From Clostridia bacterium (GTDB lineage Bacteria; Bacillota_A; Clostridia; Christensenellales; Aristaeellaceae), in the NCBI GenBank assembly GCA_017938785.1, contig JAGBAU010000313.1:1-6392 (forward strand): 6,392 nt of DNA, in the 5' to 3' direction. Below are positions 1 through 5,492 of the stretch, piece after piece. Positions within the stretch are counted from its first letter, which is position 1. Each line of letters opens with the position of its first letter. The translations under genes and the position numbers were made by a program. Below the pieces are notes generated by a model that saw only the letters and a program-made list of their open reading frames with translations, had not been told where the DNA came from and did no database searches.

Positions 1-178
1 GCACCTTGGAGGCCGGAGCATAGGTCACATAGCTTTCATCCAGCACATTGCTCGCACCGGAATTCTCCACAAAAGCAGCGGCAATCAGCCCGCCGGTCAG
101 GCTTTCGGCGAAGCTGACCTTTTCTCCACGGCTGCGCAGCAGGCGGAAAGCTTTTGCACTGGTTCTTTGCAGATTCAT
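1..178 (-). CDS. CinA C-terminal/PncC family protein, 3' end beyond window
   Basis: The first 59 residues of a protein read leftward out of the window. They contain the start of the CinA C-terminal domain: SFAESLTGG at residues 22-30 (compare the family's TAESCTGG) and GAS...VTYAPASK at 41-58 (compare GAS...VTYSNEAK). Members of this family deamidate nicotinamide mononucleotide to nicotinate mononucleotide in the cytoplasm (pyridine nucleotide salvage), though many are unassayed. The domain begins almost at the initiator, so this is a stand-alone PncC-type protein, without the MoaB-like N-terminal domain of full CinA; such proteins are usually about 160 residues. The ATG at 178-176 follows the stop of the exporter ATPase after one base. 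An in-frame ATG at 190-188, overlapping that gene, adds MKTD and is equally possible; neither has a well-spaced Shine-Dalgarno, so translation is probably coupled. The family call is fairly secure; activity is inferred. Confidence 0.8.
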   Translation of the reverse strand, partial: MNLQRTSAKAFRLLRSRGEKVSFAESLTGGLIAAAFVENSGASNVLDESYVTYAPASKV

Positions 179-179
179 A

Positions 180-1457
180 TCAGTCTTCATTTTCAATCCG
201 GGCCATCTCCAGCCTCTTCAGGCGGCTGTTGCCCCAAAGGCGCTCAAACCAGGTGAAGCCATCGTTGACCTGGGGATCATCCAGCACCACAAACTGGCCT
301 GCTTCTTCAATGGTATCATAATAATTGCTGTTGCCGCCAATGCGATCCGAGACCAGGTTGAGCCTGAACATATATTCGCCGGGCGCAATGGTGTCCAGAG
401 GAAAGCGTACATTCAGGGTGAATTTTTCACCAGCCTTTACTTCAAAAGGCACAGTTTGGGTCATTGCAATCGGCGCAGTCATTTTGTTCTTCAGGATCAG
501 GCGCAGGCGCAGGCTCTTTTCATTGACGTTGCTCCTGGCGGTGATATTGAATTCCCATTCATCATCCTGCTGGAACTCCATGTTAGTGGAATTGAGCGTT
601 ACCATCTTCATCAGGTGCATCTGCTCACCACGATCACGGGGACGGGGCATGCTGTCCAGATCGCGCACAACATCACGATTTCCGGCGCCGCTGTAGAGCT
701 CGATGGCCTTATCCGTAGTTCCATCATATACGAGGCTGCCCTGATGCAGGAACAGGCCGCGGTTGCACAGCTGGGAAACAGTGCGCATATTGTGGCTGAC
801 ATAGAGAACCGCGCGGCCGCTGCGGGCAACATCCGTCATCTTATTCAGGCACTTTTGCTGGAAGGCCAGGTCGCCCACAGCCAGAACCTCGTCGCAGATC
901 AGGATATCCGGAGCCAGGTTCGCCGCTACGGCAAAGCCGAGCTTTACAAACATACCGGAGGAATAGCGCTTTACAGGGGTATCAATAAAGCGTTCGATTT
1001 CTGAAAATTCGATGATTTCATCCATCTTCTTGGTAATCTCCGAGCGGCTCATGCCCAGGATTGCACCATTGAGATATACATTTTCACGACCCGTGAGCTC
1101 CGGGTGGAAACCGGTACCCACCTCAAGCAGGCTGGCTACGCGACCATGAATGCGGATTTCACCATCGGACGGCGCCGTGATGCGCGAAATCAATTTCAGC
1201 ATGGTGGATTTTCCTGCGCCGTTTCGGCCGCACAGGGCCAGGGCGTCGCCGCGGTCCACATTGAAGCTGACGTCCTTTATTGCCATAAAGGTTTCGCCAT
1301 CCATGGAAGTATCGGCTCCAATCTTGCGATTGGGGTCTTCCTTACCCATTTTGCGGGCAATCCAGCTGTTTATGTCACGGTAGAGCATGCCACCGCCGAT
1401 CATGCCCAGGCGATATTGTTTGGAAATGTGATCAATTTCCAGCAGTCTTTCAGCCAT
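180..1457 (-). CDS. Polysaccharide/teichoic acid ABC exporter ATPase with Wzt-type C-terminal domain
   Basis: This 425-residue cytoplasmic ATPase should energise the permease encoded just upstream, exporting a lipid-linked glycan (O-antigen, teichoic acid or similar). Visible nucleotide-binding motifs are Walker A GRNGAGKST (77-85), signature YSSGM (165-169), Walker B ILICDEVLAVGD (185-196) and H-loop SHN (His222). The stretch EVGTGFHPELTGREN (112-126) is typical of the Wzt/TagH branch, with Glu where most ABC proteins have the Q-loop Gln. An N-terminal insertion around 18-50 (GGGMLYRDIN, then GKEDPN) is also typical of Wzt proteins. Residues about 265-410 form an extra beta-rich domain like the Wzt carbohydrate-binding domain, which in E. 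coli O9a recognises the modified end of the glycan. The start has AAGGAA six bases upstream and lies 16 bases after the permease stop. The class is secure; the substrate is unknown. Confidence 0.93.
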   Translation of the reverse strand: MAERLLEIDHISKQYRLGMIGGGMLYRDINSWIARKMGKEDPNRKIGADTSMDGETFMAIKDVSFNVDRGDALALCGRNGAGKSTMLKLISRITAPSDGEIRIHGRVASLLEVGTGFHPELTGRENVYLNGAILGMSRSEITKKMDEIIEFSEIERFIDTPVKRYSSGMFVKLGFAVAANLAPDILICDEVLAVGDLAFQQKCLNKMTDVARSGRAVLYVSHNMRTVSQLCNRGLFLHQGSLVYDGTTDKAIELYSGAGNRDVVRDLDSMPRPRDRGEQMHLMKMVTLNSTNMEFQQDDEWEFNITARSNVNEKSLRLRLILKNKMTAPIAMTQTVPFEVKAGEKFTLNVRFPLDTIAPGEYMFRLNLVSDRIGGNSNYYDTIEEAGQFVVLDDPQVNDGFTWFERLWGNSRLKRLEMARIENED

Positions 1458-1473
1458 AATCGATTCCTTTCCC

Positions 1474-2346
1474 TTAGACGGTATCCATAAAGGTCTTCTC
1501 CACGCGGGAGAACAGGATGACGCCCAGCATGAAGATTATAAGCGTCGTAACAATGGAAACCCAGTAATAGTTCAGGTAATAGCAGGGGGAACCCAGATAT
1601 GCCGCGCGGAACAGCTCAATCAAAGGCGTCATGGGGTTGAGCATATAAAGCTTGATCAGCTGCGGCGCCTTTTGAGCAATCATGGATGCAGGATAGGTTA
1701 CGGGTGTTGCATACATCCACAGCTGCACACCGAAGCTCACCAGCAGGGCAAGATCGCGATACTTGGTGGTCAGGGAAGAAACGATGATGCCGAAGCCCAG
1801 GCCCAGCATGCCCAGCTGCAGGAGCATCAGGGGAGTCAACAATATCAGTTTCAGGTTGGGATGCACCGCCGTATGGGGCTGCAGCGCATAATACACCACA
1901 AAACCCACAAACAGCGCGTACTGAACAAAGAAGTTGATCAGCTGGGACAACACCGTTGCAATCGGCATGCACAGGCGCGGGAAATATACCTTGCCAAACA
2001 GATGACGATTTGAAATAAAGGTGTTGGATGTGGTGGTAAGGCAATGTGCAAAGAAATGCCAGGCAATGTTGCCGCCCATATAGAACATAAATTTGGGCAT
2101 ACCATCGGTAGGCAAGCCTGCGATATTACCGAAAATAATCGTGAATACCAGCGTGGTGAGCAGCGGCTGAATTACGACCCATGCCGGACCCAGGATGGTC
2201 TGCTTATAGATGAGCGTAAAATTGCGCTTGACCAGCATCAGCACCAGGTCTTTATACTGCCACAGTTCCTTGAGGTTAATGTCAAACCATCCGGTCTTTG
2301 GCCGGATGCGCGTATTCCAATAATTGCCGGGGCGCGATTTATCCAT
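1474..2346 (-). CDS. ABC-2 type polysaccharide export permease (Wzm/TagG-like)
   Basis: This 290-residue integral membrane protein is the channel subunit of the glycan exporter and pairs with the ATPase downstream. Hydrophobic segments lie roughly at residues 55-75, 90-110, 127-153, 166-191, 198-216 and 262-280, giving the six helices usual for the family. Family landmarks are LGPAWVVIQPL (52-62) before the first helix, the cytoplasmic KYRDL (195-199), LNPMTPLIELFR (236-247), and the C-terminal FSRVEKTFMD (279-288). The chosen ATG at 2346-2344 (MDKSRP) has a perfect AGGAGG seven bases upstream. An in-frame ATG at 2403-2401 would add 19 residues, but it sits next to the predicted transcription start and lacks a visible ribosome binding site, so I reject it. 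First gene of the unit; driven by the promoter at 2412-2440. Substrate not deducible. Confidence 0.93.
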   Translation of the reverse strand: MDKSRPGNYWNTRIRPKTGWFDINLKELWQYKDLVLMLVKRNFTLIYKQTILGPAWVVIQPLLTTLVFTIIFGNIAGLPTDGMPKFMFYMGGNIAWHFFAHCLTTTSNTFISNRHLFGKVYFPRLCMPIATVLSQLINFFVQYALFVGFVVYYALQPHTAVHPNLKLILLTPLMLLQLGMLGLGFGIIVSSLTTKYRDLALLVSFGVQLWMYATPVTYPASMIAQKAPQLIKLYMLNPMTPLIELFRAAYLGSPCYYLNYYWVSIVTTLIIFMLGVILFSRVEKTFMDTV

Positions 2347-2353
2347 GCTTGGC

Positions 2354-2359
2354 CCTCCT
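2354..2359 (-). promoter_or_regulatory. Ribosome binding site of the export permease
   Basis: The minus strand reads AGGAGG here, a full match to the anti-Shine-Dalgarno, seven bases before the ATG at 2346. It decides the start codon against the upstream in-frame ATG at 2403. Confidence 0.88.
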
Positions 2360-2411
2360 CTTTGTTTAAGGATATTTATGAAACTATTTAATCCCACAAA
2401 CATCCATTCTT

Positions 2412-2440
2412 ATTTTACCATGCCTGAACCTGATATGCAA
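2412..2440 (-). promoter_or_regulatory. Sigma-A-type promoter of the exporter operon
   Basis: On the minus strand, -35 TTGCAT (2440-2435) and -10 TAAAAT (2417-2412) are separated by 17 bases. The -10 is preceded by TGG, an extended -10 element that can compensate for the weak (3 of 6) -35. Transcription would start near 2405, giving a leader of about 59 bases before the ATG at 2346. Predicted from sequence only. Confidence 0.65.
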
Positions 2441-2493
2441 GCATTCATAAAAACTTGCCGTTTTACAAAGTATCTGTTATAATATGCATGCTT
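2433..2493. repeat. 12-base direct repeat, candidate operator pair
   Basis: Copies at 2433-2444 (ATATGCAAGCAT) and 2482-2493 (ATATGCATGCTT) agree at 10 of 12 positions and lie 49 bases apart. Each contains an inverted-repeat core (ATGC-AA-GCAT; ATGCAT/GCATGC), as expected for a dimeric regulator. The first covers the -35 of the exporter promoter; the second overlaps the -10 and start of the DHHW promoter. The repeat is directly visible; a role as operator is inference, and short AT-rich matches can arise by chance. Confidence 0.35.
2455..2483 (+). promoter_or_regulatory. Sigma-A-type promoter of the DHHW gene
   Basis: A -35 TTGCCG (2455-2460; 4 of 6) and a perfect -10 TATAAT (2478-2483) are separated by 17 bases, with TGT directly before the -10 (extended -10). 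Transcription should start near 2490, leaving a leader of about 40 bases before the ATG at 2531. This is the best promoter in the window. Confidence 0.82.
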
Positions 2494-2518
2494 GAATATA
2501 TACTGGGGTTATTTTGGA

Positions 2519-2523
2519 AAGGA
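2519..2523 (+). promoter_or_regulatory. Ribosome binding site of the DHHW gene
   Basis: AAGGA lies seven bases before the ATG at 2531. It supports this start over the in-frame TTG at 2492, which is almost at the predicted transcription start and has no leader. Confidence 0.75.
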
Positions 2524-2530
2524 TTGCAAG

Positions 2531-3772
2531 ATGAAAGCACCCGAAAAGACAAACCGACTGCAATACCGTATTGATATTGTTTTGACCGCGCTGTTTCTGG
2601 TAACGATCTTTGTATTCGGTATCATGACCGTCGTTACGGACTGGAGCGGCATCTATGACGCCGGCCGCATTCTGGGCCGCCTGGTGAATTACATGGATGA
2701 TCCCGTAGATTACAGCACCTGGGATCTGTTCTGCGCCCGTATCCGCTCCGTGGATGATTATCTGGCCTCAAATGTGTTCGCTTCCACGGAACTGGGCTAC
2801 CTGAATTCCAGCTTCCAGTACGGCATCGGCAAGCGCATGATCAACACCGGCGCATCTCAGATGCTCACCCTGGATTCCGGCCATCTGTTTGATTTGCAGA
2901 ATTATGTATCCATGGATGCAGGCGTAGCCAACATCGTAGCCATGGAAGAAATCGTTCCGGATGGCACTCCTTTCCTGTTTGTATACGAGCATCCCACCGT
3001 TTATGGCGACAACCGGGTCCCGGCCGGCTATGATGTGCTGGACTATTCTGAGGAAATTGCTGCCGAAATCACTGAAAAGATGGCGGCCACCGGCCTGAAC
3101 ATGCTGGACAGCCGTAATATCCTGCCCGCCAGCGGCGTTCCCATGGAGGATTATCTGATGTACACGGACCAGCACTGGTCCACCCGTGCATCTATGATCA
3201 TGGCCCAGAGCATCGCCGAAAAGGCAACCGAGCTCACCGGCATCGACCTGCACAGCGAAAAGCTGGATATTGAAAACTTTGAAACCCAGACCTTCCCCAA
3301 GCTTTTCATGGGCAAATACGGCCAGCGCATCGGCACCCTCAATATCGACCCGGATGACATCACCGTCTACTGGCCGAAGGAAGAGACCTACATTCACCGC
3401 CACACCAATTATCTGGGCAATCTCTCGGATTCTGAAGGCGAGTTTAAGGACAGCGTGATCCGCTGGCGTTACCTGAAGCCCGACGAGGGGAAAACCTACA
3501 ACATCAAGGCTTATTTTGATTACGGCCTCACCGAGAACTATGATATTTACAGCAATCCCAATGGCGCAGACTGCACCATCCTGCTCCTGAAGGATTCCTA
3601 CAGCGCCTCCATCGGCAGCTTCCTTTCCCTGCTGGCCGACGAGGTCTACGTCGTGGACCTGCGCCGCTCGGAGCGCAGCCTGGACGAGTGGATTCAGGAA
3701 AGCAATCCTGATATCGTCATCTGCTCCTACAGCATGCAGATGCTCCGCCAGGACCAGTACGAATTCCAATAG
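2531..3772 (+). CDS. DHHW/AlgJ-AlgX-like membrane-anchored SGNH-fold protein, probable glycan O-acyltransferase component
   Basis: The 413-residue protein has a short positive N-terminus (Lys/Arg at 2, 6, 9 and 13), one membrane helix at about 15-35, and then a large domain that should lie outside the membrane (type II anchor). It carries the family signature TDQHWS (212-217), a variant of DHHW; its Asp213 and His215 match the catalytic Asp-His of AlgJ/AlgX proteins. Near the C-terminus ILLLKDSYS (350-358) fits the nucleophile block, with Ser356 as predicted nucleophile, followed by DEVYVVDLRR (370-379), also typical. Relatives transfer acetyl groups to exported polysaccharides, usually with an MBOAT partner (AlgI-like) that passes the acyl group across the membrane. 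No MBOAT gene is visible, and the gene stands alone between its own promoter and a terminator. It is transcribed divergently from the glycan exporter. Family assignment is strong; enzymatic role is inferred. Confidence 0.87.
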   Translation: MKAPEKTNRLQYRIDIVLTALFLVTIFVFGIMTVVTDWSGIYDAGRILGRLVNYMDDPVDYSTWDLFCARIRSVDDYLASNVFASTELGYLNSSFQYGIGKRMINTGASQMLTLDSGHLFDLQNYVSMDAGVANIVAMEEIVPDGTPFLFVYEHPTVYGDNRVPAGYDVLDYSEEIAAEITEKMAATGLNMLDSRNILPASGVPMEDYLMYTDQHWSTRASMIMAQSIAEKATELTGIDLHSEKLDIENFETQTFPKLFMGKYGQRIGTLNIDPDDITVYWPKEETYIHRHTNYLGNLSDSEGEFKDSVIRWRYLKPDEGKTYNIKAYFDYGLTENYDIYSNPNGADCTILLLKDSYSASIGSFLSLLADEVYVVDLRRSERSLDEWIQESNPDIVICSYSMQMLRQDQYEFQ

Positions 3773-3815
3773 AGGCGAGGCCTATGCCGGCTGCCTGGCG
3801 GCGTTTAAGCGAACA

Positions 3816-3848
3816 AAAATCGACCCCGTAGATTATGGGGTCGATTTT
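3816..3848 (+). terminator. Rho-independent terminator of the DHHW gene
   Basis: A perfect 12-bp stem (AAAATCGACCCC at 3816-3827 with its complement at 3837-3848) encloses a nine-base loop, 43 bases after the DHHW stop. The stem ends in TTTT, followed by a T-rich stretch (CTATGTTTCTTTT). The A-rich left side gives a T-run on the other strand, so it may also act leftward. Confidence 0.85.
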
Positions 3849-3886
3849 CTATGTTTCTTTTCGCCAGATATCTTATTCTGAAGCAC

Positions 3887-3918
3887 GAAAACCTGCCCGC
3901 AAGAATGGGCAGGTTTTC
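3887..3918 (-). terminator. Rho-independent terminator of the liv operon
   Basis: A perfect 12-bp stem (GAAAACCTGCCC at 3887-3898 with its complement at 3907-3918) encloses an eight-base loop, 24 bases beyond the livF stop. Read on the minus strand the stem ends GGGCAGGTTTTC, giving a short T-run. On the plus strand it ends TTTTCTTTC and could act as a second stop for the DHHW transcript. Confidence 0.85.
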
Positions 3919-3942
3919 TTTCGTTGATTCAATAATACTGCT

Positions 3943-4656
3943 TTATGCGCTTCCCAGGTATGCAGCCTTGACCTGTTCGTTGCTCAGCAGTTCCTCGCCG
4001 GTACCGGTGAGAGTGATGCGGCCGGTTTCCAGCACCAGGCCGGTATCGGCGCAGCGCAGGGCGGCGTTTGCATTCTGCTCAATCAGCAGGATGGTGATGC
4101 CTTCGCTCTTCAGGTCGCGGATGATGGAGAAGATATCCTTAACCACCAGGGGTGCAAGTCCCAGGGAGGGTTCGTCCATCATCATCAGCTTGGGCTTGGC
4201 CATCATGGCGCGGCCAACAGCCAGCATCTGCTGCTCACCGCCGGACAGGGTACCGGCCAGCTGCCATTCGCGCTCCTTGAGGCGGGGGAAGCGGCGGTAG
4301 ATGTCCTTGATGCCGTTTTCAATTTCATCCTTATCGGTGCGCAGGTAGGCGCCGATCTTGAGATTTTCCTTGACCGTCAGGTTGGCGAACACGCGGCGTC
4401 CTTCGGGAACCAGTGCAATGCCCTCGGTAACGATCTTCTGGGAATTCAGATTGGTAATATCCCGGCCCATGAAGTTGATGCTGCCGCCGGCGGGATGCAC
4501 CAGGCCGCTGATGGCGCGCAGGGTGGTGGACTTGCCCGCACCATTTGCACCGATCAGGGATACGATCTGGCCCTGTTCAACGTCGAAGGAGATGCCCTTG
4601 AGGGCCTCGATGCCGCCGTAGCTGACCTTCAGGTTGGTGACTTTGAGCATATTCAT
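3943..4656 (-). CDS. livF: Branched-chain amino acid type ABC importer ATPase LivF
   Basis: At 237 residues this has the normal LivF length. It is one of two cytoplasmic ATPases of a HAAT-family importer, which takes up leucine, isoleucine and valine in the best-studied cases. Motifs: Walker A GANGAGKST (36-44), the LivF hallmark VPEGRRVF (83-90) with Glu at the Q-loop position, signature LSGGEQQ (137-143), Walker B LMMMDEPSLGLAP (157-169), and LIEQNAN (191-197), where LivF proteins have Gln-Asn in place of the H-loop His. The C-terminal AAYLG (231-235) is typical. The ATG overlaps the livG stop by four bases (ATGA), with GGTGG seven bases upstream; an ATG two codons later is also possible. 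Last gene before the terminator. Related systems for urea or amides share this architecture, so substrate is not certain. Confidence 0.95.
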   Translation of the reverse strand: MNMLKVTNLKVSYGGIEALKGISFDVEQGQIVSLIGANGAGKSTTLRAISGLVHPAGGSINFMGRDITNLNSQKIVTEGIALVPEGRRVFANLTVKENLKIGAYLRTDKDEIENGIKDIYRRFPRLKEREWQLAGTLSGGEQQMLAVGRAMMAKPKLMMMDEPSLGLAPLVVKDIFSIIRDLKSEGITILLIEQNANAALRCADTGLVLETGRITLTGTGEELLSNEQVKAAYLGSA

Positions 4657-5492
4657 TCTTCATCCACCCCCAGATATGCCGCGATAACGGCGGGATTGTC
4701 GCGCACCTCTTCAGGCGTACCTTCGGCAATCTGGCTGCCGAAGTCGATGACGTAGATGCGGTCCGAGATGCCCATGACCAGGTTCATATGATGCTCGATC
4801 ATGAAGACGGTCAGGTTGAACTTTTCCTTGATTTCCTTGATGAACACGCCCAGGTCCTCGGTTTCCTGGGGATTCATACCTGCGGCAGGCTCGTCCAGCA
4901 GCAGAAGCTGCGGATGGGTTGCCAATGCACGAATGATCTCCAGGCGGCGCTGCTGGCCGTAGGGCAGGGAGGTTGCCTTTTCATTGGCGACGCCATCCAG
5001 GCCCACGATCTTCAGAAGCTCCCATGCCTCTTCGCGCATCTTCTTCTCTTCCTTGTGGTTGAGGCGGAATACGGCGCTGAGCAGGTTGCTGGTGCGGTTC
5101 ATGTGCATGGCGATCAGCACATTTTCAAACACCGTCCGGCTGCCGAACAGGCGGATGTTCTGGAAGGTACGGGCGATGCCCAGCTTGGTGATCTTATCCG
5201 GCGTTTTGACGATGGATTCCTTGTACATGCCTGCGTTCTTGCCGGCATAGGTCTTCTTCATCTTGCCGTTGGGATGGTTTTCCACGATGGTCTTGCCGCA
5301 GAAATCCACGCGGCCGTTGGTGGGCTCATACACACCGGTGATGCAGTTGAACGCGGTGGTCTTGCCTGCGCCGTTGGGGCCGATCAGGGCAACGATTTCG
5401 CCCTGGTTGATATCCATGGAGAGGTTGTTCACTGCAACGACGCCGCCGAACTGCATCGTTACATTTTCAACATGCAATACATTCTGGCTCAT
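4653..5492 (-). CDS. livG: Branched-chain amino acid type ABC importer ATPase LivG
   Basis: This 279-residue ATPase should pair with LivF on the LivH/LivM permease. Motifs: Walker A GPNGAGKTT (38-46), Q-loop RTFQNIRLF (108-116, Gln111), signature LPYGQQRRLEI (176-186), Walker B LLLLDEPAAGMNP (196-208) and H-loop MIEHHM (231-236, His234). The tail GTPEEVRDNPAVIAAYLG (258-275) is the C-terminal extension found in LivG-type ATPases. It is longer than E. coli LivG (255 residues), mainly through a lysine-rich insertion at about 70-100 between Walker A and the Q-loop. The ATG overlaps the livM stop by four bases; the ribosome binding site AAGGAGGGGG lies inside the lysine-rich end of livM. Assignment is secure; exact substrate is not. 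Confidence 0.95.
   Translation of the reverse strand: MSQNVLHVENVTMQFGGVVAVNNLSMDINQGEIVALIGPNGAGKTTAFNCITGVYEPTNGRVDFCGKTIVENHPNGKMKKTYAGKNAGMYKESIVKTPDKITKLGIARTFQNIRLFGSRTVFENVLIAMHMNRTSNLLSAVFRLNHKEEKKMREEAWELLKIVGLDGVANEKATSLPYGQQRRLEIIRALATHPQLLLLDEPAAGMNPQETEDLGVFIKEIKEKFNLTVFMIEHHMNLVMGISDRIYVIDFGSQIAEGTPEEVRDNPAVIAAYLGVDEE

Noticed and set aside
83..222. Glu in place of Gln at the Q-loop and Gln-Asn in place of the H-loop His (in the exporter ATPase and LivF) as signs of inactivity
   Set aside because: These substitutions are normal for the Wzt/TagH and LivF subfamilies respectively and do not suggest degeneration. Positions given are residue numbers.
48..1004. 318-codon open frame on the plus strand, opposite the exporter ATPase
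   Set aside because: It lies antisense to a gene with all ABC motifs, has no ribosome binding site or family resemblance, and is explained by the codon bias of the real gene.
1616..2044. 142-codon frame on the minus strand within the permease gene
   Set aside because: It is a different frame of the same strand inside a convincing six-helix permease, Cys- and Ala-rich, with no ribosome binding site.
2768..3769. 333-codon open frame on the minus strand, opposite the DHHW gene
   Set aside because: The plus strand has the promoter, ribosome binding site, membrane anchor and family motifs; the antisense product is low-complexity and unrecognisable.
3784..3804. Possible GC-rich hairpin (ATGCCG / CGGCGT) just after the DHHW stop
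   Set aside because: The stem is only six pairs with a wobble and has no T-tract; the perfect hairpin at 3816-3848 is the far better terminator.
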